Below, piece after piece: positions 10,532 to 21,150 of a stretch of 64,000 nt of DNA. The position numbers were made by a program, and so were the translations under genes. A model generated the notes under the pieces. That model ran no database searches. It was not told the origin of the DNA and worked only from the letters and a program-made list of their open reading frames with translations. Source of the stretch: Puccinia triticina (lineage: Eukaryota > Basidiomycota > Pucciniomycetes > Pucciniales > Pucciniaceae); assembly GCF_026914185.1 (NCBI RefSeq), contig NC_070558.1:7635501-7699500 (forward strand), given 5' to 3'. Position 1 is the stretch's first letter, and each line of letters opens with the position of its first letter.

Positions 10532-10573
10532 CTTCCAATCACCTACTTCTGGAAGGTGCCAGAAGCTAAAAAA
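10527..10573 (-). promoter_or_regulatory. programmed -1 ribosomal frameshift signal at gag/pol junction
   Basis: On the minus strand the heptamer TTTTTTA (10573-10567) is read in the gag frame as ..T TTT TTA, the canonical X XXY YYZ arrangement. It is followed by a 6-nt spacer and a perfect 10-bp stem, GGCACCTTCC (10560-10551) with GGAAGGTGCC (10536-10527), around a 14-nt loop that contains the gag stop codon. Pol is in exactly the -1 frame. A 7-bp alternative hairpin (CTTCTGG/CCAGAAG) could compete. The predicted fusion is about 1873 residues. Confidence 0.85.
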
Positions 10574-13089
10574 TGACTCGAAGTTGTGGCAGAATTGACA
10601 GGAAAAGTGGTCTCGTATTTTTGGTTTGATGGGTTTAAAATTGGAACCAGGTAAGTCTGACCATTTTTATTTATTGAGAGGGATTCCACACCGCTGTCCT
10701 TGAATTGAATAGTAGCTGAGACGTCTATCAACCATGGTTTTCCTAGTATAGGCTGTACCGCCGCAGAAGAGACCCAGAAATGCACTTCTTTCGTAATATT
10801 TCCTACTTTAACCGGTACATTTTCCGCAATTCCCAGAATGTCACTCTTGTGTCCGCCAATACCGCGCAGTTTCATAGGTTTTTGAGTAATTATAAGCCCC
10901 ATTTTCCCCGCTAGATCCCTAGGTAAAAGATTAACTTGAGAACCGTTGTCTAAGAGCGCCTGAATTTGCTTCCCATTAATGGTGACAGCAACATATCCTA
11001 AGGGGCAAGCGTAATGCGCTGGACCGCTATCTTGCGCTTCCTCCTCTTCGTCTTCAGAGTTGACGTCGACAGCGTTGGTTGTCTTAGGTTGATCTATAGG
11101 AACTCTTTTAGGACTAATCTTCTTTTTGAATGCATCCACGGCGCCGTTAGATATGGCAAAAACTTCTCCAATGGTGAGTTGAATTTTCTCATTTAACATT
11201 TGTGAGACCAACTTCTCTTCCGTGTCGGGGAACTGTGTAGCTAATGGTCTTTCCACATAGGTTTTGCGGGCAGGTTTCTCCTTTGTTGGCGCGCTGGTAG
11301 AGTCCTGAGGCGTGAGGATTTTAACCTTCTTCGGTGCGGGGTTTCCTTTTCTTGAAGATGCAGGAAGAGGAACTGGGTCATAATCATCCTGTCGAGCAAT
11401 CTCCAAAATCCTCTCGTCGTTGACGTCCATGAGCTCTTCCTTTGTGTTTCTGACTTTTTTTGCTTTCGAATTGTCTGACCCTTCAGGATATTCTGCACCA
11501 CTTCTGGTTCTCTTTCCAATGTCGCAGTCAAAAGTGTCTTCCTCCGCATATTCAACCTCCTCAAGCTTTCCAAAAGAGGTCTGGACTTCTGGTGCGCTAT
11601 CTTCCTTTTTTCCCGTATGCGTTCCTGGCGGTAGATTGATAACTCCCGCTGTTTGTGCTCTGCTTTGGTGATAAGTGTCAACTACGGTTTTAAAAGGCCT
11701 GGTTCTATCATAAGGTATTTGAGTTCCGTCTGGTAAAATAACATTGGTTCCTTCCTTCTTTACTAATCCGTTGATTTCGTCCAAGTTAACTTGATTGCAC
11801 CTGTGGATGGTATGTCCAATCATGTGACAGTAATTACATTTATAGCTAGATGGGGACCGGTCTAGTTGGGCGGGTTTATAAGGAACGTGACTTGACGACA
11901 CAAATGGAGACGGCTGCTTTTGTACATTCCAGCTAGAGAGGCTTTTAGTAAGTTGATCCATAGCATTATCTTTTGGTTGAGCTTTCTGCGCCGGTGGCTG
12001 AATTGTTTGAATTTCTTTCTGAATGTTTTCGTCGTTTAAAATAGCCATAGTCCTAAGTTCTCTATTAATATAGTCCAAGATAGTGTTATACGGCGGAAGA
12101 ATGTGAGATCCATCCAAGGCCATTTCCATGTGGTTATCTCTTATGAGTTCCCGGTTTACGGCGATCCGGATAGGAAAAGATAAGCAATTTAGAACCGAGT
12201 GCCTGATTTCTTCCGCGCTAACCATGTGTCGACAGCGTACTAAGTAGGCTACTAAGTTTTCTAGCTGGATACTGAAATCCTGGAACTCCTTCTGGGTTTT
12301 GATTCCCTTCGCCATCGTGGTTGAAATAAGTTTGTCCAAATCATTCCTTGTGTACTGCAGAAGCGGAAGCATTTTTCCCCAACGTTGAACTAATTTAAGC
12401 TTGAGTTTTTCCCAGTCGTGTCTTTCCCGCTCTGCCATTTCCTGTACTTCTTTGATTAAAGATTCCCCTTCCAAGAAGAATATAATTTGTAGAGCAATAT
12501 CATATCCTTGGGCGCCATCCAATCTAGCCGCATATTCCAGGCGCTTAATAAAATCTCCAATGTCCATGTTTGTACCATCAAAGATAAGTCCTTTGGCGCC
12601 AGCTTTGATTTTAACTGGTTTCCTTCCAAATGGTTCTGGGTTATAGGCGGGGAGCTGAATGCTAGTTTGTAAGAAATGTGGCGTAATTTGAGCTGCTGCG
12701 CCTGATTGGCGAGTCTGGTTTACGTATTGCGGCGCAGGGCGGTATTGACTGTTTAAAAAGTTATTTCCTAGGAGTGGATCCAACGCTGCGCTTCCTGTGG
12801 TCGAAGGGCTAGTATTTCTCATTGGTCCAGGATTAAATGGCACTGAGGGCGCTTGATTTGATGAAAATGTAAGCCCGCTATTCACTATTGGCATAGCTCC
12901 GACGTTCCTCGGCGTAACTGACGATCCAGCGTTCCCCGGCGGAACCGACGATCCAACGTCCATCGGCGCAGGCGCTAATCCAACATTTGCTTGTCTAGTA
13001 TTTCCTCCAAACGGCGGAATTTCCATATTAGATAAATGGAACCTAGGGTACGGTCCGGAGAAAGAGCTTCGTCTGCCGGCGTTAGGCAT
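10543..13089 (-). CDS. gag: gypsy-1 Gag-protease polyprotein
   Basis: The 848-residue ORF starts at the ATG at 13089 and ends in TAG at 10545-10543. The N-terminal half is proline-rich followed by a retrotransposon Gag capsid-like region (about residues 160-350). A CCHC zinc knuckle (CNYCHMIGHTIHRC) lies near residues 418-431 and should bind the element RNA. A retropepsin-like protease follows near residue 713 with ALLDNGSQVNLL, a DNG variant of the usual D-T/S-G, and later the ILGKPWL block. Acidic and basic linkers separate Gag from protease. The product would form cytoplasmic virus-like particles and cleave the polyprotein. The pol frame is reached by a -1 shift near the end (see 10527-10573). 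Confidence 0.93.
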   Translation of the reverse strand: MPNAGRRSSFSGPYPRFHLSNMEIPPFGGNTRQANVGLAPAPMDVGSSVPPGNAGSSVTPRNVGAMPIVNSGLTFSSNQAPSVPFNPGPMRNTSPSTTGSAALDPLLGNNFLNSQYRPAPQYVNQTRQSGAAAQITPHFLQTSIQLPAYNPEPFGRKPVKIKAGAKGLIFDGTNMDIGDFIKRLEYAARLDGAQGYDIALQIIFFLEGESLIKEVQEMAERERHDWEKLKLKLVQRWGKMLPLLQYTRNDLDKLISTTMAKGIKTQKEFQDFSIQLENLVAYLVRCRHMVSAEEIRHSVLNCLSFPIRIAVNRELIRDNHMEMALDGSHILPPYNTILDYINRELRTMAILNDENIQKEIQTIQPPAQKAQPKDNAMDQLTKSLSSWNVQKQPSPFVSSSHVPYKPAQLDRSPSSYKCNYCHMIGHTIHRCNQVNLDEINGLVKKEGTNVILPDGTQIPYDRTRPFKTVVDTYHQSRAQTAGVINLPPGTHTGKKEDSAPEVQTSFGKLEEVEYAEEDTFDCDIGKRTRSGAEYPEGSDNSKAKKVRNTKEELMDVNDERILEIARQDDYDPVPLPASSRKGNPAPKKVKILTPQDSTSAPTKEKPARKTYVERPLATQFPDTEEKLVSQMLNEKIQLTIGEVFAISNGAVDAFKKKISPKRVPIDQPKTTNAVDVNSEDEEEEAQDSGPAHYACPLGYVAVTINGKQIQALLDNGSQVNLLPRDLAGKMGLIITQKPMKLRGIGGHKSDILGIAENVPVKVGNITKEVHFWVSSAAVQPILGKPWLIDVSATIQFKDSGVESLSINKNGQTYLVPILNPSNQKYETTFPVNSATTSSHFLASGTFQK

Positions 13090-13347
13090 TTCTTGCGGTA
13101 TTTCTACGGTTAAGTTTCTAGAGTCTACTAAGTTGATGATATAGTTATTTAAGGTAGAAAGACTTGGGTGCGTCGAGTTTAAAGGTATTTCAGAAGAATT
13201 CTAGGTCGGAATTTTGTTTGAAAAGATTTTAAACTAAGAGTAAGAGTAATTTTTCTACTAAGATCAATAGAATTTTTAGAGTAATTTTTAACTAATGTAT
13301 TTATTTAGCCTAGAAATGACGAGACTATAAATCTAAAGATCTTCAGG

Positions 13348-13364
13348 CCACTGTTGGGACACCA
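13348..13364 (-). other. gypsy-1 primer-binding site
   Basis: Two bases inside the 5' LTR the minus strand reads TGGTGTCCCAACAGTGG. It begins TGG, complementary to the CCA end of a tRNA. The tRNA identity cannot be given without the genome's tRNA set. The same 17 bases occur at 16500-16516 in gypsy-2. Confidence 0.8.
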
Positions 13365-13366
13365 CT

Positions 13367-14148
13367 TGTGGAACTACTCTTTGGGGGAATAGAGCTTAGA
13401 GAGGGATGAGTGCGTGAAAAGCTGCCTCTCAGGTTGGGAGAGTAATATGGGACAAGAATAAGAGTATGGACTCTTAAAGAAAAGTGTGGCTGATGAAGTA
13501 TTGAGAATAGTGCTTTCTAGACGAAATCAAGGGGGAAAATATACTGTAAAATATGTGGTAAAATAGGCTATGTAATTCTTATTCTGTGACCAGGGATGCA
13601 AAGTGACAATCTGATGGGGGACAAACAGAATGGGCCAAAAGGCTCTACATTTATAGTGAGGGGACAACAGGTGGTTCTGAGACGAAGAGAAAGATGGGAA
13701 CAGGGTACAAAAAGCCTCCAACAAGGTGACAAGGCAACAAACCAACAAGGCATCTACTACATGGCTTGGGATGACATAAGAGGAAAACAATAACCATGGC
13801 GCATCAGCCGCCATGCATCTGAGAAAAAGTTACGCCTTGCTGGAATATAGAGGAGTTAATTCTAGTGAACACTCAGGGTCCTTCCTAATAGTCTGGCTCT
13901 GTTTGATGGTGGACTTTCTCCCACTTTGACCTGATTTTGTACATATTTTATTACCCATTGTGGAGGGCCATCCATGAAAGTGAATACTGAGAAGTTGAGG
14001 CGCCTTGTAGAGATGATTCTAGGCTATTATGAAGTGTCTGTGGGCGTGGATTACAGGTACCAGAGTGATTTCTAGAGGGCGTTTGGCGGTGATTCCTTCC
14101 TGGTGAGTGTCTGAGTGATGTAATAAGGTTTTGATTAGGCTCACCACA
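13367..14148 (-). repeat. gypsy-1 5' LTR
   Basis: This is the right copy of the 782-bp LTR, offset by exactly 8754 bp from the left copy. It should drive minus-strand transcription of the element; the likely TATA box is CTATAAATG at 13648-13656 on the minus strand. Confidence 0.93.
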
Positions 14149-14920
14149 ACGGTCATTCCTCTACTGATCGAGTGGGCTCCTAGTCGATGCCGCTTTGAAG
14201 AAACGTAATCGCGACCAAAGCTGAATGCTCTCTCAACGTCGACAGATGTTGCTGAAAACAAAAGAGAATTCAGAAGGGTGATCTGCAAAGAAAACAGAAC
14301 ATCTTGAACTCACCTGGACAACATAATACGTCCAGCGCCATGTGGACGAGGCCACCATGCATGTTCCCAGATCTCTTCTGGTGAAGCCACCACTTGATCG
14401 GGTTCACAGGTTTGATTCCGTCAAGGATGAGTCCTCCTCCTAGCCAGACATCCAATGCATCAGTTGGGCAGTTTCCTCCTCGTGCGGCAGCAGCATCGCC
14501 CAAGCCCGCAAGCATACTTGTCCTGGGCTGTGATGAGATACAAGAGAAATTCCAAATGAGTAAGCAGGTCGTTCATGGAGTTCTAAGCAGAATTTGACCT
14601 ACCTTGGAAGTCGGAGCTGGGACCGTCCCGGGATTAGTTGGTTGTTTGGGCTTGTAAAAGGAAACCCACATTTCCCGCGCTAGTCGTATGGCTTCGGCGA
14701 TCCATTTGGGTTCCCATTTCGCCAATTTGAAGTACTCGTCCTTGAAAGATGGGTGCATCACTTAAAGAGAATATCATATGTTAGAAATCCAATAAGAAGG
14801 AAAACAAAAAAGAGAATTGTACTTACAAATAGCAATTCTGTACAGAGGGGATGAGTCGGTTAAGCTGTAGTACTTGTTTGTAATTTTTAATCCATGTCGA
14901 CAGGCATTTCTCAGTGCCGG

Positions 14921-16497
14921 TGTGGTGCTCCATTGGCGTGACAATGCCAAAAGCACATTGCAGAGGTATTGAGACAGCATAGATACAGCTATCATTCATT
15001 ATAAGAGGAGGAAGTTATATATAATACAAGCAGTGTATGTGTTGATGGGAGGAATGGATTCATTACAGATACAGACAGATGGATGAGGGATAGTGTTAGC
15101 ACGGACGGAACGGCAGACTAGGATCATGTAGGATGGACGGCGTGATCAGGGATGGAATGGAGGACCATGACTAGGTAGGATGGCAGGGAGGTGGAAGGAT
15201 GTTATCAATAGAAGAGGTGGAAGGTATTGGGAGCACATGTCTCAACCAGGAATGGAAGGGAGGATGGTGTGGTGTATCAAGTAAGGCAGTGTTATAAGGG
15301 TATATTACTTGTGTAAGGGTATATTATCTTTATAAGGGTGGTATATTACTTTATAAGGGTCTAGGATTCAGTATGATGGGATATGGATGTAAGTATTAAT
15401 TAGGGAGGAGGAAGAAGGAAGGATGGAGCAAGGTGGGAGGAGAGGCTTTGACCCCCAATATTCTGGATGGAAGAAGGCAACAGCTGGACATGCAGGCATA
15501 TGGTAGGTTACGGAAGGTTGTTTGGGTCACCTAGCAACACATGATATCATGCAGTGCAGCATATGCAGGCAGAAAAGGTGTTCAAGGAGCCTGCCTGCAG
15601 AATCAATTACATCATTCTTTGGCAGGCAGTGCAACACATGCATATATTGCTGTGCAACTGATATCCCCTCCTGCAGAATCCATTACCTAATTGTTTGGCA
15701 GGCAGTGCAACACATGCATATCTTGCTGTGCAACTGATATCCCCTGCAGAAAATAGCCCTCACAAGGAGTTCCCCTGGAGCTAAATTCCCTCACCCTTCA
15801 ATATATAAGGAGGCCTCTTTCCCCCCCTCATCAGATCTTTTCCCCATCAGCCTACAGAGGTTTGGTCACAGTGGTTAGTTTAGTTACAGTGGTAGTTTAG
15901 TGGTATTTTAGTGGTAGTGGTAGTGGTAGTGGTAGTGTTAAGTTTGAGTCAGTAGTAGTAGTAGTATTCAGGAGCTCTAGTAGTAATTAAAGTGCCTTAT
16001 CAAGAGATTGTTAAGGAAGAGATTATTACCAACTTCATCAACAACAATTATAACAAGTAGTAGTAGTGTAGTAGCAACCAGGAGCTCTAGTATTGATTAA
16101 AGTGCCTTATCAAGAGATTGCTTAAGGAAGAGATCATTACCAACCTTCTCATCAACAACCCAACATCAACAACAATTGTATTTTACATAATTGATCCCAC
16201 TGGATTACATTATCCCTCCAGCATCAGAAGTTGTAACAGATCTGCAAGAATAGTGATTTGAGGAATCTAGGTCTGATAGAGATTACTATACAAAAGTAAG
16301 ATCTATCTTGGAATCAGCCACATCTTTATAAATATTGATTACAAGACTCTTAGTTATTTGCATAGTACCATTAGAGGGGCAGGTCTTTCAAACCACCCGT
16401 AAGTTGTAATAGCCTTTCAACCTATTAGCAATTTATTTCCCCCTCAGAGGATATTTTCACCAAATAAACATTTAAGTGTCCCACAAGAGTCCCTACA
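14921..16497 (+). repeat. gypsy-2 5' LTR
   Basis: This 1577-bp LTR has an ATATATAAGG TATA box at 15801-15810 and a downstream leader rich in GGTAGT/AGTAGT triplets (about 15880-15970). It also contains a 45-bp sequence repeated within it near 15980 and 16090. Confidence 0.93.
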
Positions 16498-16499
16498 TC

Positions 16500-16516
16500 T
16501 GGTGTCCCAACAGTGG
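16500..16516 (+). other. gypsy-2 primer-binding site
   Basis: TGGTGTCCCAACAGTGG lies two bases after the 5' LTR and is identical in sequence and spacing to the gypsy-1 site. Confidence 0.8.
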
Positions 16517-16901
16517 CCGATTACCTTTGGAAAGATCATCAAGTCATCAAACAATTTAAGAAGATCATCAGTAACTTCAACTAACGGAGGATCAAGATAG
16601 TCAAGTGGACGGCGGCGAGGACAGGATTTCAGGAACGGATAACGGCAAGAACAGGATCTCAGGAGTGGACAGCGAGGATCAGGACGAGGATAGGATATCA
16701 TCAGCAAGTGAAAGACGGGATAGGATTTGGCGTACGTGGTGGGGTTTGGATTTAAGTCTGGATTACAACACCAGGGAGTGGGAATACGGGGATTTGACGG
16801 AGCAAGAGAGAGAATTTCTTAGTGAATATTGTGATCAAGTCACCAGGAAGAAGTCAGAAGATTTGGAAGAGCAACTGATTGGATATCAGCGATTACCCAT
16901 C

Positions 16902-17990
16902 ATGGATCCACCAGGGCAAGATCAGTCAGAAATCATTCAGGAACAGCAAGTAAGGATTACTGGGTTGACTGAAGAAGTGAAGGGGCTAAAGGAAATGATG
17001 GCAGCATGGCTAGCAGAGAAGAAGGCACCACAAAATGTACCAATACCTGAAACTCCAGTTCAACAAGGAGCATCACTTCGATTTACAACTTCAACACAAA
17101 ATGTACCAATACCTGAAACTCCAGTTCAACAAGGACCATCACTTCGATTTACAACGTCAACTCCATTTACACCAGGGGCAGTGGGTTTGGACACCACCAT
17201 TCAAGGAATTACAGATAGCGTGGGGGAAACACCTGGATCAACACCAAACTCTAGTCAGTTCAAATCACGAGCTGAGATCAAGTTAGTGGACGAGGAAAAG
17301 GGTGTTTTACTAGATACTAAGAAGATGAACTTACATTTTGATGGGACTGAAGTGGAGTTGTTCATTCAGCGTGTGGAAAAGATAGCTTCAATGCAAAAAG
17401 CTGGTGGACAAGATGTGGCTTTACAATTGCCATTCTTGGTGAAGGACCGGAAGATTAGTGAATGTATTGAGAACATGGAGGGCCATGAGAACCGGGATTG
17501 GGAGTTGCTGAAGAGGGAACTCATTCGAAAATGGGGAAGGGCAACACCAAAAAGGCGATTCAATGAGGGCTCAATAGGCACCTTGGTTGAAAAGTATGCA
17601 GACAAGGGTGGCATCCAAACAAAGGAGGAGTACCGGTCGTTTATAGGTGATCTTGAGGAAATACTGGCATACTTGAAGAAGATGGGATACGAGGACGTTA
17701 ACACGGAGAGTGGGGAACCACTTTGGAAGGCAATTTCAACGGAGATACGGCGAGATGTGGCACGTGATATGGCGCATAATAAGAAATTACGCAAGACCAA
17801 GGACGGAAAGGCACTGGTACCTAAGCTGGAACAGTTGAAGGAGTACGTGGAGGCATCATTGGCGGTATTGGATATGGATGTGGGTACTACAAAAGGTAAG
17901 AATGTCAGCAAGGATCCAGAAAACAACAAGGAAGGTCAAGCAAAACCCCAGCCAGAGGCGGGGAATGATAAGGTAAAGGCATTGGAGTAG
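16902..17990 (+). CDS. gag: gypsy-2 Gag, N-terminal ORF
   Basis: The frame is open from 16575 to a TAG at 17988-17990; the first ATG is at 16902, although the upstream 300 nt also look coding (a non-AUG start or lost ATG is possible). From 16902 it encodes 362 residues. An early coiled-coil-like segment is followed by a perfect-length 22-residue tandem duplication (66 bp, around 17032-17163) containing VPIPETPVQQG. A capsid-like helical region similar in outline to the gypsy-1 Gag follows (LHFDGTEVELFIQRVEK... RDWELLKRELIRKWG). The C-terminus ends in a Lys/Glu-rich coiled coil that continues, in frame, past the stop. Confidence 0.8.
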   Translation: MDPPGQDQSEIIQEQQVRITGLTEEVKGLKEMMAAWLAEKKAPQNVPIPETPVQQGASLRFTTSTQNVPIPETPVQQGPSLRFTTSTPFTPGAVGLDTTIQGITDSVGETPGSTPNSSQFKSRAEIKLVDEEKGVLLDTKKMNLHFDGTEVELFIQRVEKIASMQKAGGQDVALQLPFLVKDRKISECIENMEGHENRDWELLKRELIRKWGRATPKRRFNEGSIGTLVEKYADKGGIQTKEEYRSFIGDLEEILAYLKKMGYEDVNTESGEPLWKAISTEIRRDVARDMAHNKKLRKTKDGKALVPKLEQLKEYVEASLAVLDMDVGTTKGKNVSKDPENNKEGQAKPQPEAGNDKVKALE

Positions 17991-18014
17991 GAAATTAAGA
18001 AATTACGTACGGAT

Positions 18015-19829
18015 TTGAATACTAACTTGAATACTAACCCAAATTCTAGACCTTTCCCACCTCATTTAGCAGCACCAAGACAGTCAGCACCAGGATTTAG
18101 ACCGGCAGGACCAGGAGGACCACTGTTCTCACGGCCACCAATTCAGTGTTTTTATTGTAAGGAGATGGACCATACAGTCATGTTTTGCTCACATCTGAGT
18201 GAAGACATAACCAAGCGGGCAGTATTCAAGTCAGGTCCAAACTATTACTATCCCAACAAGGAACCAATTCCATCGGACACAGGGGATTCTATTCGGGAAC
18301 TGGTACGGCGATACGCGGAGCAGGTTGAGTTAAGCAGGGAAGGAGCGGAAATACGAGCTAATATGGCGGCAGGAAACACGGGATTGGAGAAATTGCATGA
18401 GCCAACAGCAACCATGATTTCGACTAACCGATGGGAGATGTGGAGTCCACCAGAGATGCATTACGGCGAGGAGGATGAGGAAATTCAGATTGGGTTTGGC
18501 TTGAGAAGATCACCTAGAAATGCAGAAAAGGAGAAAGAAACAGAAAGTCAGCCAACTCAATCCAAACCGGAGAAAGTGGAAAAACCCAAAGAAGCTATAC
18601 CTAAGCCCCCAGCGCCAAATCAAGAAGCCAACAAAAAGCAAGTAGCAGGACGTAAGAGGAGGTCAAGTTATCCAGGAGCATGGGTGGAAGGAACATTGGA
18701 GGACGGAAGCAGCAAAGGCGAGGAGAACCAGGAACAGGAGCGGCTACCGGAGAAAGAAGCGGAAAGCAAAGAGGAGGAATCAGCAAAAGAATCAACGGAG
18801 AAGAATGTGGATAGAGTCAAAGTTGGGGGGGGATTAAGGAAGAAAATACTGAAGCAAAGTTTCACACTCACCTTGGAGGAACTCTTGCTAATTGCACCAA
18901 AGTTTCTCCAAGACTTGAATAATCTGCCGGCAGGAGAGGTCAAGATGGCAAATCAACAACAGAATTCAGGAAGATGCAACCGGAATGACTTTGAGGAAGA
19001 ATTTGACTGTAGAGATAAGGGGATAAATGGTGGAGAGAATAATCAATTGTGTACCACCTGGTCTATTAGAAAAGAGCCAAAAGAGGATTTACAACAAACA
19101 ATGTGCCCTCCAAACACCCCTTCAGATGATATTTCATATTATTTTGGTACGCCGGTGGAAATGGTAGAGCTGAAAAATACCTGGGACCTTGAACCTAGCA
19201 GTACTACGGCACCTCCAGCAGGCGAGCTTAAGGGGGAACCTGAGGATGGATGGATAACAGAAAACTTGGACCAAGTACTGAATTGGGATACTAGTTGGAC
19301 AGACTGTCCCACATATACTTCATCAGGACGAATACGCAACTACAAGGTGAACAGTGCATTAGGATTGGATTATATAGATCAAGGGTTTCCCACCCAAGAC
19401 TTTTTACGAATATACCCAGAAACACTTCCGTCAATGGCAAACGGGTATTGGGCGGAGCTTCCAGGGTATACGGCCGGGCGAATTGGTTTCATGATGTTGT
19501 TGAATGGTGATGGGGTGGAAGGGTATCTGAAGAACGAGTTGATTTGGCCAGGCCATTGGTGGATCCATGAAGAGGACAGGAAAAATTTGTCTTCAGGGGG
19601 TGACATTGGTTACAAGTATCTGAGTAATCAAAGATTATGGGATTCATGTAGAGACAGAGAAAAAGAGGAGGAAGAATTCTTGGCCAGAGCAATAGCAAGG
19701 ATGGTTGGTGCCTGCGGAAAATTTAGCTTGGAAGGATTTAGTTGGGCCGTACAAGAGGAGCAAAAACTGCTAGGAGAAGCTTATGCCACCTTTTGGGAGG
19801 AATGGGAGGATTTAGTTTTTAGCTGTTGA
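18015..19829 (+). CDS. gypsy-2 Gag, C-terminal ORF with zinc knuckle
   Basis: The frame is the same as the upstream ORF and is open from 17991, directly after the TAG; no ATG is near, and 18015 is a TTG. It encodes roughly 600 residues ending TGA at 19827-19829. A CCHC knuckle (CFYCKEMDHTVMFC) lies near residue 45, then a long Lys/Glu/Pro-rich linker and the segment FTLTLEELLLIAPKFLQDL. The C-terminal 200 residues are aromatic-rich (GYWAELPGYTAGRIGF, WPGHWWIHEED) and match no domain I know. The protease expected in related rust Gag-Pro proteins is absent. It would be made only by stop-codon readthrough or from a copy lacking the stop. Confidence 0.7.
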   Translation: MNTNLNTNPNSRPFPPHLAAPRQSAPGFRPAGPGGPLFSRPPIQCFYCKEMDHTVMFCSHLSEDITKRAVFKSGPNYYYPNKEPIPSDTGDSIRELVRRYAEQVELSREGAEIRANMAAGNTGLEKLHEPTATMISTNRWEMWSPPEMHYGEEDEEIQIGFGLRRSPRNAEKEKETESQPTQSKPEKVEKPKEAIPKPPAPNQEANKKQVAGRKRRSSYPGAWVEGTLEDGSSKGEENQEQERLPEKEAESKEEESAKESTEKNVDRVKVGGGLRKKILKQSFTLTLEELLLIAPKFLQDLNNLPAGEVKMANQQQNSGRCNRNDFEEEFDCRDKGINGGENNQLCTTWSIRKEPKEDLQQTMCPPNTPSDDISYYFGTPVEMVELKNTWDLEPSSTTAPPAGELKGEPEDGWITENLDQVLNWDTSWTDCPTYTSSGRIRNYKVNSALGLDYIDQGFPTQDFLRIYPETLPSMANGYWAELPGYTAGRIGFMMLLNGDGVEGYLKNELIWPGHWWIHEEDRKNLSSGGDIGYKYLSNQRLWDSCRDREKEEEEFLARAIARMVGACGKFSLEGFSWAVQEEQKLLGEAYATFWEEWEDLVFSC

Positions 19830-21140
19830 GATCTTTTCCATGAATAGCAATAATGTACAAAGAGATGGTGGAAGACAATGTATTTTTGATGGGTCCGCTT
19901 TTGACTAGAAGAAATGTATAAGTAGGAAACCTTAGGTTGGTTGTGCTTTTAGTTTCATTTTTTGGTGGTGTTTATCTTATGTGTTTTGTCAGTTATTTTT
20001 GGCTTCTTTCAGAGTAGTTTTTCGCATGGGCACTTTGTTCATGGGTTTTTTTTGGTACAGTCCATGTATTTCAAACTAGAAGCAAGAAAGAGGATGTTAA
20101 AGGTGATAGGTTGAATACACAATTCATAGATTGTTATGTTTGTTTCTATTTGCTTGACATGAGGGTACATAAGTAGGATAACGGTACAAGCAGAATATAG
20201 TTTTAGCTTTTATGTCGGTCCAATCCTTTCTTTTGTTGGGCTCCAATTTTTTCATGTAAAATAGGCAGGTCGGCAATAGCTTAAGGAAGCGAGTAGATAG
20301 ATCAGAGCGCGAGGTTGAATGGATTGTAGGCGTGATGGTGTCGGCTAGTAGGCGGAGGGACGACGAGAGCACCGCGGGCTAAGGAAGCAGCTGGATAAGA
20401 AAAGAAACGGTAAGAGGATTGGCGAGTAGAACGGCTGGGAGCGAGCTGCAAGGAAGATGGAGATATACGTACAATGATCGGGTTGGATAGCTGCATATCG
20501 AGTTTGTCAGAATAACGGCGATGCTTTGCACCATCAGCGAAGCTAGCAAGCATAATAAACGGTTGGGCCGATTGAAGTTGGTGGGTTATTAAACAAGGAG
20601 ATCGGCGAGCGGATAGCCGCGGAGGTGATTCATTCGCGAGATCAATAGCGGGACTGAGGTCTTGACAGGAAAAGTATGAAAAGATGCATTTCAGCAATGG
20701 CACATCATGCAAGAGAAGACGAGCATATCATGAGCGAGCAGTAGCAACCGATCCTGCTGATTGGAGTAGAAAAATGAGTGCGAGTGTGGTCTATAATGAA
20801 AGGAGAACAATGATCAGCAGCTAATATATTATATATGCAAAATCAGATAGAAATTGAGAAACAGAGAACAAACACCTTACCAGCAGCGAATGAACCTGAA
20901 TGAACCCAACAAGGAAAGGGAGGCGATCAACAGGCAAGCTTGAAGCAGTCGGGCTGAGCCTTTGTTTTCAAGTCCGGCAAGGTCCGGTAACAATCGGACT
21001 TAGCTTCGGGAAGCGCACCAGGCGCAGCGGGGCAAGTTTCAATTATGTAATCAAGACATAATGGAAGCGACGCGCGAAGGCACGCAAGAAATATGTATCA
21101 GGACATCACCAATCTCAACAGGCAATAGTGGAGCATGGAT
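19830..21140. other. gypsy-2 internal region without recognised gene
   Basis: The stretch between the gag-like ORF and the 30-bp repeats shows no RT, protease or integrase motif on either strand. A 136-residue minus-strand open frame at 20302-20712 has no recognisable features. Confidence 0.5.
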
Positions 21141-21150
21141 TTCAACATTT

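Larger units (their letters stand above)
4613..14148 (-). mobile_element. gypsy-1: autonomous Ty3/Gypsy LTR retrotransposon
   Basis: Two 782-bp direct LTRs (4613-5394 and 13367-14148) begin TGTGG and end CCACA, and the element is flanked by the 4-bp duplication ACGG (4609-4612, 14149-14152). On the minus strand the order is 5' LTR, primer-binding site, gag-protease, RT-RNaseH-integrase, an accessory 2-kb region with two further ORFs, polypurine tract, 3' LTR. Integrase after RT/RNaseH places it in Ty3/Gypsy. All parts seem intact and the LTRs look identical over the stretches compared, so it may still be active. Confidence 0.95.

Noticed and set aside
15522..15737. 71-codon Cys-rich ORF repeated at 22880-23095
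   Set aside because: It is inside the gypsy-2 LTRs and results from a local duplication (GGCAGGCAGTGCAACACATG twice).
18601..18943. Minus-strand ORFs opposite gypsy-2 gag
   Set aside because: Shadow frames of the Lys/Glu-rich linker (reverse complement gives Ser/Leu/Phe-rich protein).
20302..20712. 136-codon minus-strand ORF in gypsy-2
   Set aside because: Low-complexity Ser/Arg/Pro content, no motif, no promoter seen; not strong enough to list as a gene.
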